Part shown: in pieces, positions 25,771 to 34,271 of the stretch
How the letters are laid out: every line of letters begins with the position of its first letter
Position numbering within the stretch: position 1 is the first letter of the stretch
DNA from: Streptomyces bottropensis ATCC 25435
Lineage (GTDB): Bacteria > Actinomycetota > Actinomycetes > Streptomycetales > Streptomycetaceae
Length of the DNA: 64,000 bases
NCBI RefSeq assembly: GCF_000383595.1
Contig: NZ_KB911581.1
Location: forward strand, 3,354,265 to 3,418,264
Direction of reading: 5' to 3'
Program-made: the position numbers and the translations under genes
Notes under the pieces: generated by a model
What the model was told of the DNA's origin: nothing
Database searches by the model: none
Seen by the model: the letters and a program-made list of their open reading frames with translations, nothing else

Positions 25771-27317
25771 TTGGCGGTCTCCAGAGACTTCAGGGCCGTG
25801 CGGGCCCGTGCCGCGCCGAGCGGCGAGAAACCGGCGTTGAGGTCGAGCGCCCCCTTCAGCGAGGCCCTCGCCTTCTTCTTGTCGCCGGCAGCGTTCTCGA
25901 CCATGCCCCGGTGGTACAGGAAGGTCGCGTCCCGGTAGCCGGTGGCGGTGGCGCGGCGGGCGTACGGCAGGGCCTCGTCGTCGCGGCCGTTGACGTGCAG
26001 TGCCCAGGCGAGGGCGTCCGCCGTGTGGACCGTCTCCCGGCGCTTCCACTCGGCCTCGGCGGCCTTGAGCGCGGCCTTGCGGTCACCGTGGTCGGCCGCC
26101 GCGAGCGCGGTGTCGAGGTCGGCGTTGACGCCGTAGGACCGGGCGATGGCGGTGTAGGCGTCCACCAGCGCGTACTGGTCGCGGGCCTTGGCCTTGTCGC
26201 CCTTGGCCTCGTACAGCTCGCCGAGCACGACGAGCGGTCCGGGCAGCGGATAGGAGGCCACGACCTGCTCCAGGCCGCGGATCGCCTCCGCGCGGTCGCC
26301 GCTCGCGGCCTGGGCGCGGGCGCGGCCCTCCAGCGCGGGGAGGTAGGTGTCGTCGGCGCCGAGGGCGCGCGCGTAGTGGGTGAGCGCGGTCTTGTAGTCG
26401 CCCTGCCGCCAGGCGAGTTGGCCGAGCTGGGTGGCCACGTAGGCGATGTCGCCCCGCGTGGCCGCCGACCTCAGGGCCATGTTCAGGACACGGCGGGCGG
26501 TCTTCACGTCGCCGCGCAGTTCGTGGACGTAGGCGTACCGGGTGAACACCGGGATGCCGGGGCGGCGGCTGTCGGCGAGCTTCACCGCCTTCGACGCGTC
26601 GTCGTAGCGGCCGAGTTCGACCAGCGCGTCGACGCGGCTGCACAACGCCCGTTCGCTGTAGGGGTTCTCCTTGAGTGCCCGGTCCGCGTACCGCAGCGCG
26701 TCGGCGAACTCGTGGCGGGCGGCGGCGAGGGCGGCGAGGCCCGCGAGCGCCGGGTCGTTGTCCGGCCGCAGCTTCAGCGAACGCCGCAGGGCCTTCTCGG
26801 CCTGCGGGTAGCGGGAGGAGTCGCCCTTGACCCGGGCCTGCTCGACATAGGCGAGGCCGAGCGTGGACCAGGAACCGAAGTCCTTGGGCTGCTGCCGGAG
26901 ATGGGCCTGGAGCAGCTTGACCCCCGTGTCGAGGTCGCCGTGGGCGAGCTGGGCCGCCGAGACGCCCTGCGAGGTGGAGGCCGCGACCGTCGTCCGGTCG
27001 TCGTCCTTGGCCCCGAGCGCCACGGCGAACCCGGTGAACGCGACGGCCAGCGCGGCCGCGCACGCGGTGAGCCGCACCAGCCGCCGCCGCCCGGACTCGG
27101 ACGCGGGCCGACGGCCTTCGGCCCCGGGTGCGGACCCGGTCTCGGACTCGGTTTCGGACGCGGGCACGGCCGTGGTGACGTCGGACGAGGCGGTGTCGTC
27201 CTCGCAGGCGCGGGCGGGCCCGGCCTGGTCGCGCTCGGCGGCCTCGGTCTCGGGAGTCCCCTCGCCGGGACGCCGACGTCCGTCCTGCGACGCGCTGTCG
27301 TTCGTACGCGGGGACAT
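25767..27317 (-). CDS. Membrane-anchored TPR protein
   Basis: 516 residues: a charged N-terminal 75 residues, one membrane helix near 80-105 (LVRLTACAAALAVAFTGFAVAL), then at least eight TPR-like helical pairs (for example YPQAEKALRRSLKLRPDNDPALAGLAALAA and ALTHYARALGADDTYLPALEGRARA). It is probably an extracytoplasmic scaffold. It lies between a DUF4331 gene (136 bp upstream) and the NicO transporter (overlapping), which suggests a shared envelope function. GGAG is spaced seven to eight bases from ATG 27317. Confidence 0.85.
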   Translation of the reverse strand: MSPRTNDSASQDGRRRPGEGTPETEAAERDQAGPARACEDDTASSDVTTAVPASETESETGSAPGAEGRRPASESGRRRLVRLTACAAALAVAFTGFAVALGAKDDDRTTVAASTSQGVSAAQLAHGDLDTGVKLLQAHLRQQPKDFGSWSTLGLAYVEQARVKGDSSRYPQAEKALRRSLKLRPDNDPALAGLAALAAARHEFADALRYADRALKENPYSERALCSRVDALVELGRYDDASKAVKLADSRRPGIPVFTRYAYVHELRGDVKTARRVLNMALRSAATRGDIAYVATQLGQLAWRQGDYKTALTHYARALGADDTYLPALEGRARAQAASGDRAEAIRGLEQVVASYPLPGPLVVLGELYEAKGDKAKARDQYALVDAYTAIARSYGVNADLDTALAAADHGDRKAALKAAEAEWKRRETVHTADALAWALHVNGRDDEALPYARRATATGYRDATFLYHRGMVENAAGDKKKARASLKGALDLNAGFSPLGAARARTALKSLETAK

Positions 27318-27453
27318 GCCCTCTCCTCAACATCCTTGCCGAGCGCGATGGTGGTGATACTGAGGCGCGGCCCGCGCCGTGGGGGATGGATACGGGCGGG
27401 CCGCGCCGGTCTCGGTGACCGGGCCCGATGGGGGAGGGCCCGGTCGGGGCGGC

Positions 27454-28974
27454 CTAGTAGTAGGCGCGGTCGTTGCGACGGCGCCACCACAGCAGGCCAC
27501 CGCCGATGAGCAGGACACCGGCCGCGCCGGCGCCGGCCGAGGCGGCGATCAGCGTGGTGTCCTCGGTGCCGCTCTCGACACCGGTACCGATCGCGCTGCG
27601 GACGCTGTTCGTGGTGTTGCCCTTGACGGTCTTGCCACGCGAACCGGCCGTCGGCAGACCGACGTACGGGAAGGAGTGGCCGAACTTCTTGTCGTTCTTG
27701 TTCACCGCGTCACCCAGGTCGTTGGGCGCGTCGACGAGTTCGCCCTCGACGACCTGCAGCGCGATGTCGATCACGTCGTCGGTGAGCCGGCGTCCGTTCG
27801 GGAAGCCCTGGTTGTCGCCGTCCAGCACACCGAGCCGCTTCGGCTTCTTGGTGGGCGCGATGGAGGTGTTGAGGCGCAGTTGCTCCGACGGCGTCACGCG
27901 CGGCGGCTGGTTGAGGCCCTCGACGCCCTTGAGGAAGACGTCGACGAGGTCGTTGCGCGGCTCCTTCGGCGCCGGGATCTTGTAGATCGCCTCGATGAGC
28001 TTGGGCAGCTCCGGCTCGGTGACGTTCTTCAGGAACTGGGCGTCGTCCGCCGGCGAGGACGCGTTGAACTTGTCCTTGTCCCCGATGGGGTTGACGACCT
28101 CGTTCACCAGCGGCATGCCGAGGCGCGACACCTGGCGGTACTGGCCGTCGGCGCCCGCGCGCTGGGTCGTCGACCAGATGCCGACGATCGGCTGGTCCTT
28201 GGACTGCACGAGCGCCTCGCTCGGCACCTGCAGGGCGATCGAGTTGACGTTGTAGCCCTTGAGCGTGTCCCGCCCGACCTCGGAGAGGTCACCGCCGTAC
28301 AGCAGGTCGAAGACGCGCAGGTCCAGGAAGAACGGGTCGTCGGCCTGGCCGGCGTACGTCTTCACCCCGCTCGCCGTCTTGTAGACCGCCTCGTCGCGCA
28401 GCTTCTTGAAGTTCGGCATCGAGGCCTTGCCGACGTTCGACGGTGCCACCCACACGTCGTCCGCGAGCCGCGTCTTGGAGACCGCGCGGCGGTTCTTCAG
28501 TTTGATGAGCTCGATGTCGTACGTCTGCGTGATGTTCAGGTCCGGGTCGTCGAGGCTCTCCACGACGCCCGTGTTGTACAGGAAGGTCTTGTCGTTCTTC
28601 GTCTTCGTGTCGAACGTGTACCGGAAGATCAGGTCTTCCTGGGCGTCGCCGTCCTGGTCGACGCGGATGTCGTACTGCGCGTCCTCGGAGAAGGTGAAGA
28701 AGTTCGGTCCGCCCGCGGGCTCCTCGAAGGGGATCCAGTTCGCGATGACCGTCGTCGTGTCCGGGTGGTCCGGGCTGACGAACGCGTACACATCGGTGTT
28801 GTCGAACTGGGGCTCACCCGAGATGAGCGGGGCCTCCCGGTGGCTGGAGGCGGAGGCCGCCCCCGGCTCCAGTACGGTCACGCCGGCGGCGGCGAGCCCG
28901 CCGGCGGCGAGCGATGCGCAGATGAGGGACGCGACGCTCCTGCGTCCCGAGCCGCTCCTGGAAGTAGGTGTCAT
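27454..28974 (-). CDS. DUF4331 secreted, membrane-tethered protein
   Basis: 506 residues. Signal peptide about 1-43 (ending ASA), then the DUF4331 domain (SSHREAPLISGEPQFDNTDVYAFVSPDHPDTTTVIANWIPFEEPAGGPNFF in sequence order). A C-terminal helix (GAGAAGVLLIGGGLLWW) and basic tail RRRNDRAYY suggest membrane attachment. The biochemical role of DUF4331 is unknown; it commonly neighbours ECF sigma factors and TPR proteins in actinobacteria. ATG 28974 has GAGGAC about seven bases upstream. Confidence 0.88.
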   Translation of the reverse strand: MTPTSRSGSGRRSVASLICASLAAGGLAAAGVTVLEPGAASASSHREAPLISGEPQFDNTDVYAFVSPDHPDTTTVIANWIPFEEPAGGPNFFTFSEDAQYDIRVDQDGDAQEDLIFRYTFDTKTKNDKTFLYNTGVVESLDDPDLNITQTYDIELIKLKNRRAVSKTRLADDVWVAPSNVGKASMPNFKKLRDEAVYKTASGVKTYAGQADDPFFLDLRVFDLLYGGDLSEVGRDTLKGYNVNSIALQVPSEALVQSKDQPIVGIWSTTQRAGADGQYRQVSRLGMPLVNEVVNPIGDKDKFNASSPADDAQFLKNVTEPELPKLIEAIYKIPAPKEPRNDLVDVFLKGVEGLNQPPRVTPSEQLRLNTSIAPTKKPKRLGVLDGDNQGFPNGRRLTDDVIDIALQVVEGELVDAPNDLGDAVNKNDKKFGHSFPYVGLPTAGSRGKTVKGNTTNSVRSAIGTGVESGTEDTTLIAASAGAGAAGVLLIGGGLLWWRRRNDRAYY

Positions 28975-29048
28975 GACGTCCGTCCTCTGTGCCAACTTGC
29001 CTGACGAACGCCATTCGGAGCGGTCGGCAGGGTGGATTGGTCGAATCC

Positions 29049-29130
29049 CAAACGTTCTTACGGCGCGTTTGAAAGGTTGACTCAGCGGAGAGCACGATTC
29101 GTTGATCCGATGTTCGGATCGGTCGACCGA
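29049..29130. promoter_or_regulatory. Cluster of palindromes between DUF4331 and sigma genes
   Basis: Three inverted repeats lie in the divergent promoter: CAAACG / CGTTTG (29049-29054, 29066-29071), GATCCGA-tgt-TCGGATC (29104-29120) and TCGGTCGACCGA (29119-29130). The last two overlap. They may be regulator sites or transcript structure serving both operons. Confidence 0.45.
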
Positions 29131-29182
29131 ACACCCGCGTTTCGGGCAGCCTGATCCGTAACCCCATCCGGAGGTGGGTCTG

Positions 29183-29782
29183 TTGCGAATGCCTTACGCG
29201 CGGGGATGGCCGTGCTCGGCCGGAGACGAGGGGGAGCGTGTGGAGGCGGACAAGCTTCTGGTCCGGGTGGCCGGAGGCGATCAACGGGCGTTCGAGGAGC
29301 TGTACGCGGTGGTGTCCGGCCCGGTCTTCGGGCTGGTGCGCCGGGTCGTACGCGACCCCGCGCAGTCGGAGGAGGTGGCTCAGGAGGTGCTGCTCGAACT
29401 CTGGCGTTCCGCGGGCCGCTTCGATCCGGCCCGGGGCAGCGCCCTGTCCTGGATACTCACCCTCGCGCACCGGCGTGCGGTGGACCGGGTGCGCAGTGCC
29501 CGCGCCGCCACCGAGCGCGAACAGCGCGAGGGACGCCGCTACCACCACCCGGCGTTCGACCAGGTCGCCGAGGAGGTCGAGGCCGGCCTCGAACGCCAGT
29601 GGGTGCGCCACTGCCTGGACAAGCTGACCACCCTCCAGCGCGAGTCCGTCACCCTCGCCTACTACGACGGCTATACCTACCGTGAAGTGGCCGAGCGGCT
29701 CTCCTGCCCCCTCGGCACGGTCAAGACCCGTATGCGCGACGGACTCACACGGCTGCGCGAATGCCTGGGAGGAGTCGCATGA
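29183..29782 (+). CDS. ECF RNA polymerase sigma factor (SigK-like)
   Basis: About 199 residues. Sigma region 2 runs through FEELYAVVSGPVFGLVRRVVRDPAQSEEVAQEVLLELW and DPARGSALSWILTLAHRRAVDRVR, and region 4 through LTTLQRESVTLAYYDGYTYREVAERLSCPLGTVKTRMRDGLTRLRE. TTG 29183 sits eight bases after GGAGG; ATG 29189 and GTG 29240 are alternatives, the last fitting the conserved domain best. The next gene is a zinc anti-sigma factor, which should hold this sigma inactive. The divergent DUF4331/TPR/NicO genes are plausible targets. Confidence 0.9.
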   Translation: MRMPYARGWPCSAGDEGERVEADKLLVRVAGGDQRAFEELYAVVSGPVFGLVRRVVRDPAQSEEVAQEVLLELWRSAGRFDPARGSALSWILTLAHRRAVDRVRSARAATEREQREGRRYHHPAFDQVAEEVEAGLERQWVRHCLDKLTTLQRESVTLAYYDGYTYREVAERLSCPLGTVKTRMRDGLTRLRECLGGVA

Positions 29783-29820
29783 GCGCCCTGATCCACCGCG
29801 TGGAACCCGGGGGTCCACGC

Positions 29821-29848
29821 GCTCGCACGCCCCGCGGGGCGTGCGAGC
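29821..29848 (+). promoter_or_regulatory. 28-nt perfect palindrome between sigma and anti-sigma genes
   Basis: 13-bp arms, GCTCGCACGCCCC and its complement, meet at a central GC. The RNA would form a very stable hairpin 17 nt before the anti-sigma start codon. This may act as an attenuator or RNase barrier setting the sigma to anti-sigma ratio. Confidence 0.7.
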
Positions 29849-29864
29849 CGACGGGAGGCGTGGC

Positions 29865-30677
29865 ATGAGCCTCTTCCGCCGCGAGGACCTCCACTCGCTC
29901 GCCGCTCCCTACGCGCTCGACGCCCTGGAACCCGACGAGCGGCGCCGCTTCGAGAAGCACCTGGAGGGCTGCGACCGCTGTCCCGCCGAGGTGCGCGCCC
30001 TGTCCGAGGACGCCGTCCGCCTCGCCTGGTCGACGGCCGCCCCGGCGCCGGCGGCGATGCGCGAGCGGGTCTTCGCCGCCGTACGCAACACACCCCAGGA
30101 AAACCGTTCCTGGAGCGCCCAGCCCTCGCGGCAGCAGCATCTGCCGCGGCATGTGTGGGGCACCGAGCCGCCGCCGAAGTCGCGCGCCCGTGCGCCCCGT
30201 CTGCGCTCTTGGCTCGTTCCGCTGGCCACCGTCACGGCCGCCGCCGCACTCGTGGTGGCGTCCCTCTTCGCCGTCCAGGCCGACCGCACCCGGGACGAAC
30301 TGGCCGCCGAACGGGCACGGGCCAGTGAGATCGCCCACGTTCTCGCCGCGCCGGACGCACGGGCGAGCAACGACCGGGACACGGAGGGTCATGTGATCGG
30401 AGTGATCGCTTCCGCCGAGGAGGGGAGCGCGATCGTGACCCTCAGCGGATTCGAGGACCTCCCGAAGAACCGGGTGCACCAGCTCTGGCTCATGCGCCCC
30501 GACGTGCAACCACGCTCCCTGGGTCTCTTCGACGGCGACACGCCCTTGGTCGCGGACGGAATGAACACCGACGCGACGTCACTCGCGGTGACCGTCGAAC
30601 CCGACGGCGGCTCAGCACAGCCCACCGGCCAGCCAGTTGTCCAACTCGCCCTGGAATCGGTCGGATTCGGAGAGTAG
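29865..30677 (+). CDS. Zinc-binding anti-sigma factor (RskA-like)
   Basis: 270 residues. The N-terminal zinc anti-sigma domain has H..20..HLEGCDRC (His, Cys, Cys ligands, residues about 10-45). One membrane helix lies near 112-135 (LVPLATVTAAAALVVASLFAVQ). The extracytoplasmic RskA-C domain (about 165-270) has GHVIGVIASAEEGSAIVTLSGFEDLPKNRVHQLWL. It should sequester the upstream sigma until regulated proteolysis. GGGAGG lies six bases before ATG 29865. Confidence 0.92.
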   Translation: MSLFRREDLHSLAAPYALDALEPDERRRFEKHLEGCDRCPAEVRALSEDAVRLAWSTAAPAPAAMRERVFAAVRNTPQENRSWSAQPSRQQHLPRHVWGTEPPPKSRARAPRLRSWLVPLATVTAAAALVVASLFAVQADRTRDELAAERARASEIAHVLAAPDARASNDRDTEGHVIGVIASAEEGSAIVTLSGFEDLPKNRVHQLWLMRPDVQPRSLGLFDGDTPLVADGMNTDATSLAVTVEPDGGSAQPTGQPVVQLALESVGFGE

Positions 30678-30792
30678 TCAACAACCCCCTTGCTGGGTAG
30701 AGGAATAGCGGGCCCGTGATTCCCGAGTGCTCCAACGGGGCGATATGGTTACGCTGCCCGGGCCGGGTGGACTCGTACGGGTGGGGAGTGAC

Positions 30793-31059
30793 ATGGAACA
30801 GATAGCAGTGCGCAGGGCGCGAGTCCCTGCGATCACGTGCGGGAGCACCGCGACCAGTTCGCGGCTCGACCGCCATCTCTCGGTGCTGAGCGGCCCCGCC
30901 GTGCCGCAGCGCGAGGCGGCCGAGGCGACTTCGCTGATGCGCGAGATAACGTCACGCTCCCCTCAGGAGCGCAGCAGCCGCAAGGACACGCGCCTCGGCC
31001 GGGTCTCGCTGTTCGCACCCCTGAAGAGGCTGCGCCGCACGCTGTTCGGCAGCCGCTAG
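30793..31059 (+). CDS. Small basic hypothetical protein (88 aa)
   Basis: 88-residue cytoplasmic protein, very basic, ending RVSLFAPLKRLRRTLFGSR. No catalytic motif or membrane segment. I do not recognise a family, though codon use is that of a real gene and GGGGAG precedes ATG 30793. It lies downstream of the sigma/anti-sigma pair after 115 bp and may be a separate unit. Confidence 0.65.
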   Translation: MEQIAVRRARVPAITCGSTATSSRLDRHLSVLSGPAVPQREAAEATSLMREITSRSPQERSSRKDTRLGRVSLFAPLKRLRRTLFGSR

Positions 31060-31068
31060 CCGCCGGCC

Positions 31069-31100
31069 GCACCAAGGCACCAAGACACCAAGGCATCAAG
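31069..31100. repeat. Four tandem 8-bp repeats
   Basis: GCACCAAG, GCACCAAG, ACACCAAG, GCATCAAG follow one another directly between the small basic gene and the CoA-transferase 3-prime end. Confidence 0.85.
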
Positions 31101-31122
31101 GGCTTCCGCAGGAGGCCCGCGT

Positions 31123-32346
31123 TCAGGCGACCACACCGTCCCGGCGCAGCGCTGCGATCTCCTCGTCCGTCATCCCCGCGGCACGGAGCAGCGACCCGGT
31201 GTGCTCCCCGAGCGCGGGCACCGCTCCCATCCGCGCCTCGTCCCCGCCGGGCAGCGTGATGGGCGGCAGCAGTGTCCTGAGCGGCCCCACCGGTGATTCC
31301 ACTTCCCGCCACCGGTCCCGCGCCGCCAACTGCGGATGCTCCGCCACCTCCGTGACGTCCCGCAGCCGCGCACAGGCGATCCCCGCCGCCTCCAGCCGCT
31401 CCAGCGCCGCGTCGGTGCCCAGTACCCCGAGCGTCGACGCGACCAGCTCGTCGGTCCGCTCCCGGCGCTCGACCCGGGCCGGGTTCGTCGCGAACGCGGG
31501 ATCGTCCGCCAACTCCGGGCGCCCCAGCACCTGTTCGGCGAGCCGTCGCCACTCCCGGTCGTTCTGCACCGACAGCAGCACCCGCCCGCCGTCCGCCGTC
31601 GCGTAGGCGTCGTACGGCGCGATCACCGCGTGCCCGAGCCCCGTGCGCGCCGGCGCGGTCCCGCCGTGCATCGTGTGGTGCAGCGGATGCCCCATCCACT
31701 CGGCCAGCGCCTCCAGCATCGACACCTCCACCGGCCCGCCCCGCCCGGTGGTCCCCCGCCGCACCAGCGCCGCCAGCACTCCCGAGAACGCGTACATCCC
31801 GGCGGCGATGTCCGCCGCCGGGATACCCGCCTTCACCGGCTGCTCCGGCGTCCCCGTCACCGACACCAGACCGGCCTCGCACTGCACGAGCATGTCGTAC
31901 GCCCGCTTGTCCGCGTACGGTCCCGACGCCCCGTAGCCCGAGATGTCCACCGAGATCAGCCGGGGGTGCGCGGCGCACAGCGTGGCCGCGTCCAGGCCGA
32001 GCCGGGCCGCCGCGCCGTGCGCGAGGTTCTGCACGAACACGTCCGCGTCCGCCACCAGCCGCCGTACGACGGCCAGGCCGCGCGGGTCCTTCAGGTCCAG
32101 CGCCAGGGACTCCTTGCCCCGGTTGCACCACACGAAGTGCGAGGCCAGGCCCCGGGCCGCCGTGTCGTAACCGCGGGCGAAGTCACCGCCGTCCACCCGC
32201 TCGACCTTGATCACGCGTGCGCCCAGGTCGGCGAGCTGCCGGGTGGCGAAGGGGGCGGCGACGGCCTGCTCGACGGCGACGACGGTGACGCCGTCCAGGG
32301 GTAGCGGTTCGCCGGTGCGGGGGAGTGGACGCATGCCGTGGATCAT
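31123..32346 (-). CDS. CaiB/BaiF-type (family III) CoA-transferase
   Basis: 407-residue acyl-CoA transferase, cytoplasmic. Family features: LPLDGVTVVAVEQAVAAPFATRQLADLGARVIKVE at the N-terminus, NRGKESLALDLKDPRG, and YDMLVQCEAGL with the Asp that forms the aspartyl-CoA anhydride. It moves CoA between carboxylic acids; substrates are not evident. Two ATG codons are possible, 32346 and 32334; neither has a well spaced ribosome site. Confidence 0.9.
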   Translation of the reverse strand: MIHGMRPLPRTGEPLPLDGVTVVAVEQAVAAPFATRQLADLGARVIKVERVDGGDFARGYDTAARGLASHFVWCNRGKESLALDLKDPRGLAVVRRLVADADVFVQNLAHGAAARLGLDAATLCAAHPRLISVDISGYGASGPYADKRAYDMLVQCEAGLVSVTGTPEQPVKAGIPAADIAAGMYAFSGVLAALVRRGTTGRGGPVEVSMLEALAEWMGHPLHHTMHGGTAPARTGLGHAVIAPYDAYATADGGRVLLSVQNDREWRRLAEQVLGRPELADDPAFATNPARVERRERTDELVASTLGVLGTDAALERLEAAGIACARLRDVTEVAEHPQLAARDRWREVESPVGPLRTLLPPITLPGGDEARMGAVPALGEHTGSLLRAAGMTDEEIAALRRDGVVA

Positions 32347-32451
32347 GTCCCCGCCGGGACGCCGTTGTCATCAGGGCGTGCCGAGCGTCACGTGCCCCTG
32401 CGTCCGCCCCGGCTCACCCGGTTCCGGCCCGCCCTCCGCGGGGGGCGGCGG

Positions 32452-33234
32452 TCACCGGGGACCGGCGGCGTAGGTGCGGACCGCGAGCGGGACGAACACC
32501 GCGAGCAGGACGGCGCACCACAGCAGCGACCCGGCGACGGGATGGGCCACCGGCCAGGCGGCGCCCTCGGGGACGGGCGCGTTGCCGAAGAGGTCGCGCA
32601 GGGCCGTGGCGAGCGCGCTGATCGGATTCCACTCGGCGGCCGTGCGCAGCCAGCCGGGCAGGCCCTCGGCCGGGATGTACGCGTTGGACAGCAGCGGCAG
32701 CAGGAACGTCGCGCCGCCCAGCTGTCCCGCCGCCTCCTCGTTGCGGGTCAGCAGGCCCAGGTAGATGCCCGTCCACACGGCCGCGAACCGAAACAGCAGC
32801 AACAGCCCGAACGCACCGGCCGCCTCCGGCGCGCCCCCTTCGACCCGCCAGCCCACCGCGAGCCCGACCAGCAGGAACAGCACCGCCCCCGCGGCCGTGA
32901 CGAGCACGTCCGCCAGCGCCTGTCCGAGCGGCACGGCAGCCCGGCTCATCGGCAGGGCGCGGAAGCGGTCCATCACGCCCCGGTGCGTGTCCCGCGCGGC
33001 CTCGAACATGCCGGTCATGATCCCGCCGGCGGCCGTCGCCACCAGCAGACCGGGCACCAGGAACCGCCGGTACTCCTCACCCGGCACCGCGAGGGCACTG
33101 CCGAAGACGTACCCGAAGAACAGCAGCATCGACACGGGCATGGTCTGCGTCAGGATCAGCAGTCCGGGGTTGTTCCGCAGCCGTCGCAGCTGCCGGCCCA
33201 GCATCGCCGTGCCGTCGTACGCCAACGCGTTCAT
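32452..33234 (-). CDS. ABC-2 type transporter permease (DrrB-like)
   Basis: 260-residue membrane protein with six predicted helices and the ABC-2 signature region (FLVPGLLVATAAGGIMTGMFEAARDTHRGVMDRFRALPMSR). It pairs with the ATPase whose stop overlaps its ATG (33231-33234). DrrAB-type pairs export drugs or natural products. Confidence 0.9.
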   Translation of the reverse strand: MNALAYDGTAMLGRQLRRLRNNPGLLILTQTMPVSMLLFFGYVFGSALAVPGEEYRRFLVPGLLVATAAGGIMTGMFEAARDTHRGVMDRFRALPMSRAAVPLGQALADVLVTAAGAVLFLLVGLAVGWRVEGGAPEAAGAFGLLLLFRFAAVWTGIYLGLLTRNEEAAGQLGGATFLLPLLSNAYIPAEGLPGWLRTAAEWNPISALATALRDLFGNAPVPEGAAWPVAHPVAGSLLWCAVLLAVFVPLAVRTYAAGPR

Positions 33235-34208
33235 GCCGCAGGCTCCTTGAGGTCGGAGTGGTCGCAGAGGTCCGGGCCGGTGCCCCCGGTGAGGCGGAGG
33301 AACACGTCGTCGAGGGTCGGCGGGCGCAGACTGGCGTCGAGCAACGGCACGTCCGCCGCGTCGAGTTCGCGCACCAGCCGGGGGAGGGTGAGTGTCGGGT
33401 CGAGGGTGACCGCGCCGACCGCGTGTCGCTCGTCGTCGAACGAGGGCCGCGCGCCGGTCAGTCGGTCGAGGACGGCCGCGGCGCCGGTCATCGCGTCCGT
33501 GTGGGCGACGACGACCTCCGCGTAGGAGCCGATGAGCGCCTTGAGCTCGGGCGGTGAGCCGCTGTGCGCGATACGGCCCCGGTCCATCAGGACGATCCGG
33601 TCCGCGAGTTGGTCGGCCTCCTCCAGGTACTGCGTGGTCAGCAGCACGGTCGTCCCGTCCTCCTTCAGGGCGCGCACGGCGTCCCGGATCTGGTTGCGGC
33701 TGACCGGGTCCAGTCCGGTGGTGGGCTCGTCGAGGAAGAGCACCGCCGGGCGCCGGATCAGGCTGGCCGCCAGATCGAGCCGGCGGCGCATACCGCCCGA
33801 GTAGGTGGAGGCGGGCCGGTCGGCGGCCTCGGTCAGGCCGAAGCGGTCGAGGAGTTCGCCCGCGCGGCCGGCCGTGTCGCGGACGCGGTGCAGCCGTGCG
33901 AACAGCCGCAGGTTCTGGCGCCCCGTCAGATCGCCGTCCACCGACGCGTACTGCCCCGTCACGCCGATCGCCCGCCGGACCGCGCCCGGCTCCCGCAGCA
34001 GGTCGTGACCCGCGATCCGGGCCGAGCCCGCGTCCGGCCGTAGCAGTGTCGCCAGCAGCCGTACGGCCGTCGTCTTGCCCGCACCGTTCGGGCCGAGCAT
34101 CCCGACCACCGTGCCCTCCGCCACGGCCAGATCGAGCCCGCGCACGGCGTGGACGTCTCCGAAACGCTTCTCCAGACCCTCACTAAGTACAGCGTACGTA
34201 GTTGTCAT
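33231..34208 (-). CDS. ABC exporter ATP-binding protein (DrrA-like)
   Basis: 325 residues: Walker A GPNGAGKTT near 41-49, Q loop, signature YSGGMRRRLD, Walker B AVLFLDEPTTGLDP, and the C-terminal DrrA/CcmA extension. Couples ATP hydrolysis to the adjacent permease. ATG 34208 sits between two halves of an operator, so its own repressor likely blocks transcription at this start. No good ribosome site; translation may be leaderless. Confidence 0.92.
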   Translation of the reverse strand: MTTTYAVLSEGLEKRFGDVHAVRGLDLAVAEGTVVGMLGPNGAGKTTAVRLLATLLRPDAGSARIAGHDLLREPGAVRRAIGVTGQYASVDGDLTGRQNLRLFARLHRVRDTAGRAGELLDRFGLTEAADRPASTYSGGMRRRLDLAASLIRRPAVLFLDEPTTGLDPVSRNQIRDAVRALKEDGTTVLLTTQYLEEADQLADRIVLMDRGRIAHSGSPPELKALIGSYAEVVVAHTDAMTGAAAVLDRLTGARPSFDDERHAVGAVTLDPTLTLPRLVRELDAADVPLLDASLRPPTLDDVFLRLTGGTGPDLCDHSDLKEPAA

Positions 34209-34243
34209 GGGTCGACCATAGCGCACTACGTACGCTGTACGTA
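34184..34243. promoter_or_regulatory. Paired TetR operators between exporter and regulator
   Basis: TACGTAC-GCT-GTACGTA (34227-34243, perfect 7-bp arms) and TAAGTAC-AGC-GTACGTA (34184-34200, one mismatch) lie 43 bp apart. They are also arranged head to head: 15-bp arms at 34188-34202 and 34225-34239 are perfect inverted copies. The left site covers the first codons of the ATPase gene. Confidence 0.85.
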
Positions 34244-34271
34244 ACTACGATGGTGATCGAGGTGATGACCG

